Shown here in pieces: positions 36,158 to 46,679 of a stretch of DNA of 64,000 nt. Source of the DNA: 'Nostoc azollae' 0708. GTDB lineage: Bacteria > Cyanobacteriota > Cyanobacteriia > Cyanobacteriales > Nostocaceae. The notes beneath the pieces were generated by a model. It had not been told where the DNA came from. It worked only from the letters and a program-made list of their open reading frames with translations, and ran no database searches. Positions within the stretch are counted from its first letter, which is position 1, and each line of letters begins with the position of its first letter. The position numbers were made by a program, and so were the translations under genes. The stretch lies in the NCBI RefSeq assembly GCF_000196515.1, contig NC_014248.1, forward strand, positions 3,290,001 to 3,354,000, written 5' to 3'.

Positions 36158-38155
36158 ATGACAGAATTTAGTCTTCAAGCTCCTTTTAGTCCCACTGGTG
36201 ATCAACCACAGGCTATCGCCCAACTTATAACCAGCATCGAAGCGGGTAATCGTTACCAAACTTTACTGGGTGCGACGGGAACAGGTAAGACGTTTTCTAT
36301 CGCGGCAGTGATTGAAAAAGTTCGTAAACCGACCCTAGTCTTAGCCCATAATAAAACCCTTGCAGCACAACTATGTAACGAAATGCGGGAATTTTTCCCC
36401 AATAACGCCGTTGAGTATTTCGTCAGCTATTACGACTATTACCAACCGGAAGCCTATATTCCCGTCACAGACACATATATAGAAAAAACAGCAGCGATTA
36501 ATGATGAAATAGATATGTTGCGACATTCTGCAACTCGTTCTCTGTTTGAACGTCGCGATGTAATTGTTGTTGCTTCCATTAGCTGCATTTACGGTTTAGG
36601 AATGCCGGCTGAATACCTCAAAGCTGCAATTCCCCTACAGATAGGTATGGAAGTTGACCAAAGGCAGATTTTGCGAGATTTGACATCTGTGCAGTATAGC
36701 CGCAACGATGTAGAAATGGGTCGGGGAAAATTTCGCGTCCGGGGTGATCTGTTAGAAATTGGACCCGCTTACGAAGATAGAATCATTCGTGTTGAATTTT
36801 TTGGTGATGAAATTGACGCAATTCGTTATATTGACCCTGTAACTGGGGAAATTCTCAGTAGTTTGCAAGCGGTGAATGTCTACCCTGCGCGTCACTTTAT
36901 CACTCCAGAACAACGTTTAGAAGTGGCTTGTGAAGATATTTCCGCAGAATTAAAACAGCAGAAATTAGCATTAGAAGAACTAGGTAAATTAGTGGAAGCA
37001 CAACGCATAGATCAACGCACACGCTACGATTTAGAAATGTTACGGGAAGTCAGATATTGTAACGGAGTAGAAAATTATTCTCGTCATTTAGCAGGTAGAC
37101 AAGCAGGAGAACCACCAGAATGTTTACTTGATTATTTTCCTAAAGATTGGTTATTAGTAATAGATGAATCTCACGTTACTGTTCCGCAAATTCGCGGGAT
37201 GTATAACGGCGACCAAGCACGGAAAAAGGTTTTAATTGATCATGGTTTTCGGCTTCCTAGTGCGGCGGATAATCGTCCCTTAAAAGCAGAGGAATTTTGG
37301 CAAAAAGCTAATCAATGTATTTTTGTTTCTGCTACGCCGGGAAATTGGGAAGTAGAAGTTTCTGAAGATAATATAATTGAGCAAGTAATTAGACCTACTG
37401 GAGTAGTAGATCCAGAAGTTCTTGTTCGTCCTACGGAAGGACAAGTTGATAATTTATTAGGAGAAATTAAAGATAGAGTTGAACTGAAAGAAAGAACCTT
37501 AATCACCACGTTAACTAAACGCATGGCGGAAGATTTAACGGAATATTTGGAACATAAGGGAGTTCAAGTTAGATATTTGCATTCGGAAATTAATTCGATT
37601 CAGAGAATTGAGATTTTACAAGATTTACGAAATGGTAAATTTGATGTTTTGGTAGGTGTGAACTTACTACGGGAAGGTTTGGATTTACCAGAAGTTTCTT
37701 TAGTGGCAATTATGGATGCAGATAAAGAAGGTTTCTTACGTGCAGAACGTTCGTTAATTCAAACTATTGGACGGGCTGCGCGTCATATTCAAGGTAAGGT
37801 GATTATGTATGCTGATAAGTTAACAGATAGCATGATTAAAGCTATTGACGAAACTGATAGAAGAAGGGGAATTCAAACAGCATATAACAAAATGTACGGA
37901 ATTACACCAAAACCAGTTGTGAAGAAGTCAAGTAATGCGATTTTATCATTCTTGGATGTATCGCGGCGCTTAAATACACGTGATTTAAAGGTGGTGGATA
38001 AACATTTAGATGAATTATGGTTAGAAGATATTCCAGAGTTAATTACGCTGTTAGAAAAACAGATGAAGGAAGCAGCGAAAAAGATGGAATTTGAAGAAGC
38101 AGCAAAATTGCGCGATCGCATTAAACATCTCAGGGGTAAAATGTTAGGAAAATAA
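36158..38155 (+). CDS. uvrB: Excinuclease ABC subunit B
   Basis: 665 residues from [16 protein letters not shown], the usual length; a frame open from 36080 adds 26 residues unlike UvrB. Walker A GATGTGKT (about 39-46), the beta-hairpin region [12 protein letters not shown], the DEAD-type box VIDESHVT, helicase motifs [10 protein letters not shown] and QTIGRAARH, and a C-terminal UVR domain ([15 protein letters not shown]) are all present. It verifies DNA lesions with UvrA and loads UvrC in nucleotide excision repair. Confidence 0.97.
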   Translation: MTEFSLQAPFSPTGDQPQAIAQLITSIEAGNRYQTLLGATGTGKTFSIAAVIEKVRKPTLVLAHNKTLAAQLCNEMREFFPNNAVEYFVSYYDYYQPEAYIPVTDTYIEKTAAINDEIDMLRHSATRSLFERRDVIVVASISCIYGLGMPAEYLKAAIPLQIGMEVDQRQILRDLTSVQYSRNDVEMGRGKFRVRGDLLEIGPAYEDRIIRVEFFGDEIDAIRYIDPVTGEILSSLQAVNVYPARHFITPEQRLEVACEDISAELKQQKLALEELGKLVEAQRIDQRTRYDLEMLREVRYCNGVENYSRHLAGRQAGEPPECLLDYFPKDWLLVIDESHVTVPQIRGMYNGDQARKKVLIDHGFRLPSAADNRPLKAEEFWQKANQCIFVSATPGNWEVEVSEDNIIEQVIRPTGVVDPEVLVRPTEGQVDNLLGEIKDRVELKERTLITTLTKRMAEDLTEYLEHKGVQVRYLHSEINSIQRIEILQDLRNGKFDVLVGVNLLREGLDLPEVSLVAIMDADKEGFLRAERSLIQTIGRAARHIQGKVIMYADKLTDSMIKAIDETDRRRGIQTAYNKMYGITPKPVVKKSSNAILSFLDVSRRLNTRDLKVVDKHLDELWLEDIPELITLLEKQMKEAAKKMEFEEAAKLRDRIKHLRGKMLGK

Positions 38156-38163
38156 ATTTATAA

Positions 38164-38804
38164 TTAGCGCACTACTAACTTCTTTTGGACAACAGCGTCT
38201 GGAATGACATATTTATTGCTTGTAAAAATCTGAATACCTGGAACAACACTATAGTCCATATCATCAGTAATAATCTTAACTGTTCCTACTCCTGCTCTGT
38301 TAATAGCTTCGAGCAGTAGTAAATCATAACCATCAACCGCTTTAGTCTGAAAACGCTTGAGGGCTGCATCAGTAAATGTAGCATTATCTACTGTTACATC
38401 AATAGGAATTGCGAGCGCCTTCACCTGCTTCCAAGCCAACTTAACTTCAGTAACTACATTAGCTCGTTAGCTCGTTCTGCTGGATAGTTATGACGGTATT
38501 TCGTGATTGCTAAATATCCATTAGATTTGATATAAATCTTATATTCAGTTTTCTCAAAAATATGACTAAGTTCAGCTAAAGTTAGTGCTGAATAAGTTAA
38601 AGTAGCTTCATTTGACAGAGCTAGATTAAGATACTTAGAGTAACTTCTAATCTTTTTGAGTTGATCAGGTTTAGCATTAAATCCAAGGTTGGTGTAAGTT
38701 TGCCAAAACCATAGGTTAGTTTCTACAAGGAAAATATCGCTTTTTTGTGGATTATCATTTCTAATGTCTATTACATCAGCTTGAATTGTGATATTAATCG
38801 CCAT
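38164..38804 (-). pseudogene. PIN-like domain protein, frameshifted by an 8-bp duplication
   Basis: The front piece begins MAINITIQADVIDIRN, with FLVETNLWFWQTY (a PIN-like first strand with acidic residue) and LTYSALTLAELSHIFEKTEY. The rear piece includes LAWKQVKALAIPIDVT, GYDLLLLEAINRAG and KIITDDMDYSVVPGI (Asp pair). They are joined by an exact 8-bp tandem duplication, CGAGCTAA twice on the minus strand (plus 38459-38474). Removing one copy restores ERANVVTEVKLAWKQ. It is the third gene of a cassette and starts 3 bases after the STAS-like gene. Confidence 0.8.
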
Positions 38805-38807
38805 ATA

Positions 38808-39152
38808 TCAAATACTTTCAGCCATATCTGTAATTACAGTATCCACAGCACTACGATATTTTTCATCAGAATAATATCGTTTCGCATTAGCCATTACATG
38901 ATTGATAACGTCCCAGCCATCATCACTGAGAGAAATAAATTCAAGTAATTGATTTAACCTTTCTGCTGGAACATCTTTTAACAATTGACCAAATGCGAAA
39001 TTCACAAATGGAGATGCAAAAACTTCAACTCTTCTAAAATCTATCTTCACCGATTCACCAGTCAGCAAACAGGGATGAATCTGATCATATAACTTCTGTC
39101 CACCCTCAGCAGTGATAGCACACTTACCAAGTATATCATAAACTTTATACAT
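38808..39152 (-). CDS. STAS-like (DUF4325-type) domain protein
   Basis: 114 residues, intact. KCAITAEGGQKLYDQI, then VKIDFRRVEVFASPFVNFAFGQ, the strand-helix pattern of STAS-like DUF4325 proteins (a Ser/Thr face after a VDF strand). The ATG follows a strong AAGGAG box. Such proteins usually sit beside a HATPase protein, as here, suggesting a switch like SpoIIAA with SpoIIAB. The downstream gene is a PIN-like protein, so the output may be RNA or DNA cleavage instead of sigma-factor control; that is inference. Confidence 0.75.
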   Translation of the reverse strand: MYKVYDILGKCAITAEGGQKLYDQIHPCLLTGESVKIDFRRVEVFASPFVNFAFGQLLKDVPAERLNQLLEFISLSDDGWDVINHVMANAKRYYSDEKYRSAVDTVITDMAESI

Positions 39153-39173
39153 GGTCTCCTTGTCTCCTTCTCT

Positions 39174-40064
39174 CTAGAGCTTCAGCTTCTTGAGTTTAGG
39201 AACTTCAGAGGCTAAACATTAGTATCTTTCATCACATCCAAAGGTTATATTAACTAGCGTTCACGATAATATAGTACAAATGTTCGCATATTCAACTCCA
39301 TTATCCCCTATGTTGACATAGCTGCCATTACTGAAAATCATCAGGTTTCCATGATTTTTTTTGACAAATTCTTCTAGTATGTGTAAACCTTCACCCTGTC
39401 GGACATCTTACTGCTTGGTACTATTTACCGGGTCAAATGCCCACTTTAGAGCCTTACTAGCCGTCATTCCTACATTTTCGGGTAAGGTACGAACACTATT
39501 AGGGATACCAATACCAAAGTCAACTACCGTTAACTGAAGAGTAGCTGACTCAGGATAACGTTGTCCGCCGCAAAACACCCCAATTGGAGAATGGCTATGT
39601 TCAAAGGGGTTAAAATATATTGCAACTACTTTCCCTGCGATCGCATTCTGTAATCCAGGACTGATATTAACCCAACCTTTGCCAAGCCATTTATGTCCCA
39701 AGTAATCAGCTATAGCTATGGGGTCATGTTGGATATCTCTTCCATAAGGTACTGAATTACCATCCCAAGGTTTCCTGTCATAGCCAAATTCATACAGGAA
39801 TCCATTCTGAGCCAAATTCATAGGAATTTTTTCATCGACAAGTGTATTCCAGTCAAAAGTCACATAACCACCACGGGATTCAAATAAGCGAACTATTCCC
39901 CCTAAAAAGGTAACTCCAATATGTCCTAGAAATTTGCAATGTTGAAAATCAACCTTAACTTTTAAGCAATCTTCAGGGAGTTGCAAGATATCATACCAGT
40001 CTTTCAGAAGTATCTTTACATGATGGGGACAGTCTCTTATAGTCTCTACATAGAGAACTGGTGG
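39174..40064 (-). pseudogene. STAS-HATPase fusion protein, three in-frame stops
   Basis: One continuous frame of about 296 codons. The N-terminal part VKVDFQHCKFLGHIGVTFLG is STAS-like. The C-terminal part is a GHKL ATPase with VVDFGIGIPNSV (G1 box) and QGEGLHILEEFV (G2 box). TAA at 39408-39410 falls between the two boxes, TGA at 39261-39263 (from CGA) before TLVNITFGCDERY, and TAA at 39219-39221. No start codon is evident. It is the first gene of the cassette with the STAS-like and PIN-like genes. Confidence 0.75.
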
Positions 40065-40231
40065 TTAATTTTTGGTAATTAACTAATGACAAAAGAACTC
40101 CAAATAATTATGATTCTCTAGAATTGTGACTATTAGATGTCAATAATACTAGAATTTATCACCTCATTGACTATCACTATCTGTAATTGTATATTTTATA
40201 GTTTTCTATAAAAAAATATTCAGCTTATCTC

Positions 40232-40852
40232 CTAATTCCATTCTCTCACCTCTTTATGCACCACAGCTAAATACCACATATAAGCATCAATTTTCTAATT
40301 ATCGGCAGCTTGCATAATATACTCTTGTGCTAACTCCAAATTACACTCAGATTCATAATATAAACCAAAGTAAAGATGACTGTAAAGATTACCTTTTAAG
40401 CCTTCTGATTTACCAATATTCAAAACATCATTATGTGTCCAAATTCCAGAGAAGAAATCATATACAGACCGCATGATTTTCCGAGGATCATTTTTTACCG
40501 GTAACAAATAATTACGCAGTTCTGTTACACTAGATAACTGCGAAGTATAAAGATATCGCCAAACTGTGCCTTCCAGATCTTGAGCATTTACCGTTAAATC
40601 TATTTCAAACTGTTTAGCACCTTCAGCAAATATTTCTGCATTATAATAATATAAACCACGTTGCCAAAGATAGGGTGTTAGTCTAGCATCTAACTTTTCT
40701 GCGGTATGAAAATCTTCAATTGATTCTTGAATTTTCGCTAATTGAAAATAAACCATTACCCGACGAATATAAGCATTAGCGTTATTGGGTTGATTACGAA
40801 TAGTTTCGTTACAGCCTTGGAGTTGATTCTCTGAAGAATTGGTAAAAAACAT
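40232..40852 (-). pseudogene. TPR-type protein, truncated near the C-terminus
   Basis: 185 residues are open from MFFTNSSENQLQGCNE. Helical repeats include NNANAYIRRVMVYFQLAKI, LTPYLWQRGLYYYNAEIF and YSHLYFGLYYESECNLELA. TAG after MQAADN is followed in the same frame by KIDAYMWYLAVVHKEVREWN and TAG at 40232-40234. About 21 residues are lost, so it might still fold. Soluble TPR-like protein of unknown role. Confidence 0.65.
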
Positions 40853-40867
40853 GAATTATGTTAGGGA

Positions 40868-41015
40868 GAATATGTAAGAATTCAGGAGTCAGTAGTCAGA
40901 ATGTTTGAGAAATTGGTTAGTTATCAAAAAAGTATTTTTACCGTTAGCCTGAAAAAGGTGACTGCTGATGGCTATTCGCGTAGCGTGCCGTTAGGCATTA
41001 GCTGAATACGTACCA
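40868..41015 (+). repeat. Dispersed repeat family R1, copy 3 (complete)
   Basis: AAGAATTCAGGAGTCAGTAG, AGAATGTTTGAGAAATTGG, CCGTTAGCCTGAAAAAGG, TATTCGCGTAGCGTGCCG and TTAGGCATTAGCTGAATAC. With 56450-56585 this is the fullest form of the family, about 135 bp. Confidence 0.8.
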
Positions 41016-41092
41016 AAATTTTTAATAAAGGGTTTAAGAATTCAGAATTTTGAGTTTTCTTATTCTCTATTACCTTCACAACTAATCAGAAA

Positions 41093-41255
41093 TTACTGAC
41101 TCCATTTAGCAGAATAAGCAACACGAAAACCGTGATTGAAATCTCTGCTAACAGCCGGATAATTGACGCGATACGCTGAACGGCAATAGACTAGACGGTA
41201 AGACAAAGAACCACCGCACAATACACGACCAGGGTAATTATCAGTACCACTCAGG
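41093..41255 (-). pseudogene. Formylglycine-generating-enzyme (SUMF1) domain, C-terminal remnant
   Basis: Minus-strand SGTDNYPGRVLCGGSLSYR, CRSAYRVNYPAV and NHGFRVAYSA, ending TAA at 41093-41095. VLRGGSW...CRSAYR...GFRV is the diagnostic C-terminal pattern of FGE-sulfatase domains; here R is C and W is L. Only about 55 residues remain, next to a broken Uma2 gene. Probably once part of a larger effector or kinase-linked protein. Confidence 0.75.
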
Positions 41256-41275
41256 TGAGTTTATTCACTACAACT

Positions 41276-41930
41276 TCATACGTTTTCTACATCAATTCCC
41301 TGAGCTTGCAATTTTTCTAATAATTCTTGATACTGCTTTCGTTCCTGTTCTAATTGCAAAAGTGCTGCTTCTTTTTCCTGATGTTCTTGTTCAGCACGTT
41401 GATATTCTTCTTCAGCAGGTTGATCAAGTTCCACAGATGTGAGGAATTTCCTACCATCAGGATAATAAATTGCTAAAGTATCGGCCGTGAGTTGAAACCG
41501 GATACCCAAGCGTGGACTTACCCAAGTATTGATTTCTTCAATAGCTACAAAAGAATCTTGAGAACGCAAACAACCAGACAATTCTAATGTATCTGGGTCA
41601 TAAACGTAATATTCATCTACTCCATAACGTTAATAAAATAGTGATGTATTACTCATCTCTTGAGTTCTGTTTCCAGGTGATAGTATTTCAAATACTACCT
41701 GTGGAGAAATATTATTTTCTTGCCATTGCTTATAAGAACCTCTATCACCTTTTACCCTGCCAAAGATAACCATCACTCACATCAGGTGCTTGACGAGTTT
41801 TCACACTTCCTTCAACCGGATACCATAAAAGATTTCCACCAATAAAAATATCATCCGGTGATGCAAATAAGATTTCTAAATTTTCTTTAAAAGTGAGAGT
41901 CCAGCGAAATTATTTAGTATTGTCTGCCAT
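41276..41930 (-). pseudogene. Uma2-family protein, degraded
   Basis: From MADNTK, TAA, FRWTLTFKENLEILFASPDD, LLWYPVEGSVKTRQAPDV, then a 4-bp tandem duplication (GTGAGTGA on the minus strand, plus 41773-41780) that shifts the frame before VIFGRVKGDRGSYKQW, VVFEILSPGNRTQE, another TAA (LFY stop RYG, from CAA) and a coiled Gln/Glu-rich tail ending IDVENV. Removing one GTGA restores the expected APDVMVIFGR. The nuclease motif is retained but the product cannot be made. Confidence 0.85.
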
Positions 41931-42155
41931 AGGTTGTCCGTCGCAGTCAGGGTAGCGGGACTTAAACAAAAGTTAAGAGTAAAAAGGAGTATAATGTAGG
42001 GCGAACGCATGTAAATATGGTAAATATATACTAAGAAACGAGAAAGGTAGGGAGGGCTGATGATATGGAGGTTGACCAATGAGGCTCTGATGGTAAAGTC
42101 ATTGTAAAAGTAGAAGAAGAAAGTCCCAAAAAGTGTGAAGCTCAAGCCCAAAATC

Positions 42156-43244
42156 ATGATTACTGACCACGTTGCACAGATGGAAGATCCAAGAGTAGAG
42201 GGGAGGAAACGACACAAGTTAATTGACATTCTTACCATTGGAATTTGTGCAGTAATTTGTGGAGCAGATAGTTAGGTGGCAATTGAACTGTATGGCTGCA
42301 CAAAATATAAGTGGTTAAAAACCTTTTTAGAACTAGGAAATGGGCTCCGGTCCCAGGACACATTTGGAAGGGTATTTGCACAATTGAATCCGCAACAATT
42401 TCAAAATTGTTTCTTGAACTGGATGAAATCAGTACATAAGATAAGGGATGGTGAAGTTGTGGCAATTGACGGGAAAACTTTATGTAGTTCTCATGGTAAA
42501 AATAGTGACTAGAGTGCAATCCAAATGGTAAGTGCATGGGCAACTACAAATAAATTAGTGTTGGGACAGGTGAAGGTGCATGAGAAATCAAATGAAATTA
42601 CAGCAATTCCCGAATTATTAAAGGTTTTAGAATTAGCTGGATGTATTGTCAGGATTGATGCCATCGGGTGTCACAAAGACATAGTAAAGTTAATTACGCA
42701 AGAAAATGCAGATTATGTAATTTCTTTAAAAAAGAACCAAGGTAATCTGTATGAGTCAGTAGAACAGCTATTGAAGTCAGGGATAAGTACAGGTTTTCCA
42801 GAGCTTCAACATAGCACATATAAACCCGAAGCAATAGGGCATGGTCGTCATGGAATCCGCAACTATGTGATGTTACCTGGAATGGGATTTCAGCTTGACC
42901 CTGATTCAGTTTGGTCAAATCTAAAAAGTGTTGGGATGGTAGAATCTATCGGATAAGTGGATGATAAAACAACAGTAGAGACTCGTTATTTTATTAGTAG
43001 TCTTGAGTCAAATGTAGAACAATTGGCTAATTCTGTCCGCAGCCATTGGGCAATAGAAAATTCATTGCATTGGGTATTAGATGTAGCTTTAAAACAAGAT
43101 GACTACCGGATTAGGAAAGATAATGCTCCACAAAACTTTGCAGTGATGCGGCAGATAGCAGTCGATCTTTTGGGTAAAGAGAACCCCGTGAAGCGGGGGA
43201 TAAAAAATAAACAGTTTTTGGCAGAAATGGATAATAACTCTTGA
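42156..43244 (+). pseudogene. ISAs1-family transposase with three in-frame stops
   Basis: One frame from MITDHVAQMEDPRVEGRK to MDNNS, about 362 codons. TAG replaces Trp in ICGADS-W-VAIELYG (42273-42275), TAG follows GKNSD (42513-42515) and TAA follows VESIG (42954-42956). Conserved blocks: VVAIDGKTL (first Asp), IRIDAIGCHKDIV-like RIDAIGCHK (second Asp) and SHWAIENSLHWVLDVAL (Glu). No frameshift occurs, so it decayed by point mutation only. Element ends were not located. Confidence 0.9.
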
Positions 43245-43559
43245 GAAAGAGTTTTAGCTTTAGCCTCAACTAACTTGTCAACAATTTACTTAATATTTTC
43301 TTCTACTTATTTTTACAGATAAGTTTACTTATTTATGGATGAATAGTTAGCTCATTTATCCTTAGCTAAGAGTTATTCAATTAGAGATAAGCTAATTCAG
43401 CACTTAATAGAAAACTGATTGATTCTGTTTATATATCCATCAAGCTTTGCACTTATATAGATGATTTTAAAATCCTCATTAGTTTTTATTAGGAAATAAG
43501 CTGCGTTTCCCCTGGAGTATAATGGGATTCCGGTGTAGCTTTCACGTTTAAAGAAGCTC
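43245..43559. other. Intergenic between two transposase relics
   Basis: About 315 AT-rich bases, presumably ends of the flanking insertion sequences. No terminal repeats could be matched by eye. Confidence 0.4.
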
Positions 43560-44113
43560 ATGAAAGAAACCACTGCCGCAGCAATGTCACCATGTTTTGA
43601 AAGATAGTGTCATTTGATGATGTATTTACTCATAAAGGGGAAAGAAGAGAGTTTAGACATGATTTAGGGGGATGATTGGGTCAAAGTGAGAGAAAAAACC
43701 TATTTCAAATGGCAGAGAATGCCCTAGGGGTTACTTACCAACGATTACACCACTTTTTAACTGAAGCACCTTGGTCCAGTTCCCAAGTCAATGAGCGTCG
43801 GTTAGAGATTATGAACAAGTGGAGTCAGAGGAGAATCACCGGAGGATTTAGCTTAATAATTGATGATTCTGTCCATAGAAAAAGCGGGAATTTTAGGGAT
43901 GGAGTAGGAAGACAATATATTGGAGAAATTAGGACAAGGGATACTGGAGTAGTAGTAGTAACAACACATCTATATGATGGCAGTAAAAGCTTATCATTAG
44001 ATATAGAGTTATATCACCACGGTGATGATTTACCCAAAGGGAAACAAGACCCTCTATTTGAGAATAAACCTGAGTTAGGAATTAAATTAATAGATCTGAC
44101 CTTAAGCCGTTAA
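43560..44113 (+). pseudogene. IS701-family transposase, N-terminal half
   Basis: MKETTAAAMSPCFER, TAG, CH, then after a frame change FDDVFTHKGERREFRHDLGG, TGA, LGQSERKNLFQMAENALG and RLHHFLTEAPWS. The first catalytic Asp is in GFSLIIDDSVHRKSG, followed by GVGRQYIGEIRTRDTGVVVV and LYHHGDDLPKGKQDP. It stops at LIDLTLSR where a fragment of ISKra4 is joined, so the second half is missing. Confidence 0.85.
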
Positions 44114-44221
44114 GCAGGCTTTGAGCAGTTCTTGTTTATCCTGGTTCATGGTTGCTAATCCACACTTGTTTGTCCTTATATTCTCCTAACACTTGTGTGT
44201 CTTCCAATAGTGGATGCTCCC
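44114..44221 (-). mobile_element. ISKra4 5'-end fragment
   Basis: On the minus strand it begins GGGAGCATCCACTATTGGAA and reaches ATGAACCAGGATAAACAAG (MNQDKQELLKACL). It matches the start of the larger ISKra4 element at 60934 over about 105 bp with few differences, then switches to IS701 sequence. It was inserted in the HLDSTS region of an IS1634-like transposase. Confidence 0.75.
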
Positions 44222-44578
44222 TGAGGTTCAACCTAAATGGGAGTATTTGGTTGCTATGCCATATTTTTTTACTACTTATAAGGCAATTATTAGGAATAAT
44301 TTAGTTAATCCATATTTGTATAACTTATCCATTACTATGCCTGTTCTATCATCATTTAAATCTTCGCCTTCAATTCCCATTCCTAATAAATCTTCTATGG
44401 CTTTTTAGTCAAGAAATTAAGGGAAGAAATATACATGAAAACTAGTCCATTCAGAATGATTGCTTTGACTACTTCTCCTCTATTCACTTTCTCCCTACTA
44501 TAGTATTCAGAATATTTCATTGATTTTTTCTAAAATTACTATCTCATCTATTATTCCCAAGTGATCTAAGTTCTTACT
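44222..44578 (-). pseudogene. IS1634-like transposase, N-terminal fragment
   Basis: Minus-strand NLDHLGIIDEIVILEKINEI, REKV, RGEVVKAIILNGL-type segments, then KAIEDLLGMGIEGEDLNDDR, TGIVMDKLYKYGLTKLFLI and KKYGIATKYSHL. This is the DUF4277-type start of IS1634 transposases. Stops and small shifts are scattered, and the gene is cut by the ISKra4 fragment right after the HLDSTS site (here HLG, stop, TS). Confidence 0.7.
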
Positions 44579-44797
44579 CTCAAACTATTATTTCTGGTAA
44601 TTCATATTCTTGGCTATTTTTATTTGATCTAGGCTCATTTAGATTGATTTTCTCATCTTTTATCCTGAATTTATTGTCAATACTGCCGAGTTCCAAGTTG
44701 TTGGCAATTTTTATTATATTGTCTATTGCTTTACTATTTAAATTATGTGTGACTAGGTAGCCTTCTATCTTTTTTACATGTGGATATATATGTACTT

Positions 44798-45144
44798 CAA
44801 AATGAAGTGCGGAATATGGGTTCATAAGTTCTTTCTTGTAGTTGCACTGCATCCGGGTGTGACCAGTTAGTATGGTCTCCTGCCAATAAAAGTCTCTCCC
44901 CCCTTGGGGCATCTGTTTTATATATAGCTCCATCAATTTCTGTAGCTGTGGACTGCTATCTTGCTAATACCTCGTATATGCTTGGCCACTTACGTCTAAA
45001 TACTGGTGATAAGGACAATTCTGCTAGGCAATAAATATTTCGGGTCAGCAGTATGGCATCTGTCAATTCAAAGGTAGCATCTTTAGCCCTACCTAGATGT
45101 TTGTAAGCTGCTTGAAAGAATTCTTCTAATCTGGCACGTTTCAT
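44798..45144 (-). pseudogene. DDE transposase fragment (unassigned cyanobacterial family)
   Basis: MKRARLEEFFQAAYKHLGRA, FELTDAILLTRNIYCLAEL and SPVFRRKWPSIYEVL, then a one-base insertion, then LMELYIKQMP, a 2-base GA duplication, then LLLAGDHTNWSHPDAV with the first catalytic Asp, ending ERTYEP. Only the first ~120 residues of a larger transposase are present. The ORF between 44580 and 44798 continues without recognisable content. Confidence 0.65.
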
Positions 45145-45397
45145 ATTCGCAGGTGAGAGTTGGTAGTACTTGTCTCAGTTTCTACTACTAGGAGGTGTGA
45201 TTGAATACAGAGCTCATTTTTTTCTTGAACATCACCGATTTAGTCTAAACTCCAGTACGAAGGCAAGTTGAAAAAGGATTTTACACAGCTGCTGAAGCAC
45301 TTAAAGAACTACGAGACAGACGTTTGTACTCAGAGAAATTTTTTCCTATCATTACCTGTCAAAATGGGGAGCATCCCAAATGTCTTTGACGGAGTAC
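45145..45397. other. Short decayed stretch before IS630 copy B
   Basis: No intact gene. On the plus strand near 45255-45345 the frame TPVRRQVEKGFYTAAEALKE continues LRDRRLYSEK, which looks like a fragment of a DNA-binding accessory protein, but I cannot name it. GGGGAGCATCCC near 45367 resembles the ISKra4 terminus. Confidence 0.35.
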
Positions 45398-45426
45398 TAA
45401 TAGTCTGCCAAGGCAATTTTGCTGGG

Positions 45427-46528
45427 TTAAATGCTCGGATATAAACGCTGCATTTTTTTACGTGCATCCTTGGTTTTAAAACTCCAATAAAAACTGGGTT
45501 TTTGTTGATTAAGCTCTGACTCCCAAGTAGCAATTTCAGAAGATAATATTTCTAAATTAGGAATACGTCGTTCTAAGCATTGGCGAGATAAAACTGATAA
45601 TTCAATTTCTACTTGATTCAACTAAGAAGCGTGTTTAGGAGTATAGTGAGACTCTAATTTTTGAATAATGCGGCGTGCTTCTTGTGGAGAGAAAACTTCA
45701 TATAAAACACTTGGAGTATGAATGTTTAGGTTATCAACAAGTAAAGGTATCACATCAGCTTGGGGTTAATAAACATCTACTAAATCTTTTAATTGTTTAG
45801 CGAAATCAGCTTTTGTCCGACTTTGTGTAACTTAAATATGCCTCCACCCGGCTATTGGTTCAAAAAAGGCAAATAAATTTACAACACCATTGCGTTTATA
45901 CTCACAATCATAACCTTCAGGCTGATGTGGTTCTGGTGGCAAAGGAAGTCTTACTTCTTCTACTAATTGATATGGGCGTTCATCTAGGCAGAGTGTAGGT
46001 TTTTTCGGATCATATGGCTCATTGTACAAATCCAAAACATCTTCCATTCTGAACACATACTCTGGGTTAACTTCGGGAATACACCACTGTTCTTTTAACC
46101 ACGCTTTAATTTCATTTTTTTTAGAGTTTGGCATATTGTTTCGTCTGAGATTCAATCTATGATACCAACCTTCACTAAATGCTCCGCTAATAATTGCATT
46201 GTCCAACGCACTCTTCCTTCTGGCGGATTAGAACAAGCAGTCGCAATCAAAAATGCTTCTTGTTTTTCATCTAATTTTTTGGGTTTTGATGGACGTTCCC
46301 CATCCTTTAAAGCAAACTCTAATCCACCAATCACAAACTTTTCTCTTGTCCTTTCCACCTTGGCAACATGAACTCGAACTGCGGCGCTGCCGCAGTTCGA
46401 GTTCATGTTGCCATTCAAAGAATGTTTGCACGGGTTATACTTCTTGCTTTGTACTTTCCTTTTCTGAGGATTGCTTGCAGTTGTAAAACTTCCTCTTCGC
46501 TTAAATCTACAACATACTTTTTTGCCAT
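45427..46528 (-). pseudogene. IS630 transposase, copy B
   Basis: It shares the TGA after the ANIL segment, the A8 run and the TAA after LVDVY with copies A and C. Private lesions are TAA for GAA in GWRHI-E-VTQ and TAG for TGG in KHAS-W-LNQ. The DDE residues are still visible ([28 protein letters not shown]). Confidence 0.85.
46362..46412. repeat. Perfect 24-bp inverted repeat inside IS630 copy B
   Basis: GGCAACATGAACTCGAACTG plus CGGC, three bases (GCT), then its exact reverse complement. In copies A and C only the right arm exists and the other side is different sequence (GTCCGTTTCTCCCTCAGAT in C), so the left arm is a new inverted copy. Confidence 0.9.
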
Positions 46529-46679
46529 CGTCAACCCCTTTTTTGACTAGTTTATCAATTAGAGAGGCTTACCCAGCAACATTGCCTTGGTCGACTACTA
46601 GTACCACCGTGAATTCAAAATGCTTCTTTCAGAAGAGCTACCCTAACAAAATATCTCCTTCAGAGACCCTACACGAACA

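Larger units (their letters stand above)
45400..46598 (-). mobile_element. IS630-family insertion sequence, copy B
   Basis: 1199 bp with TA at both borders (45398-45399 and 46599-46600). The terminal repeats are as in copy A, except the left end reads AATAGTC for GTAGTC. It differs from copies A and C by an inverted 24-bp duplication at 46362-46412. It is the most degraded of the three. Confidence 0.92.

Noticed and set aside
39408-39986. Reading the HATPase gene as a complete 192-residue protein.
   Set aside because: The TAA falls between the G1 and G2 ATP boxes, and the same frame continues with the rest of the domain, so it is a broken gene.
44213-44408. Plus-strand ORF MLPEVQPKWEYLVAMPYFF.
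   Set aside because: The minus strand encodes a clear IS1634-like transposase fragment here; the plus ORF is its shadow.
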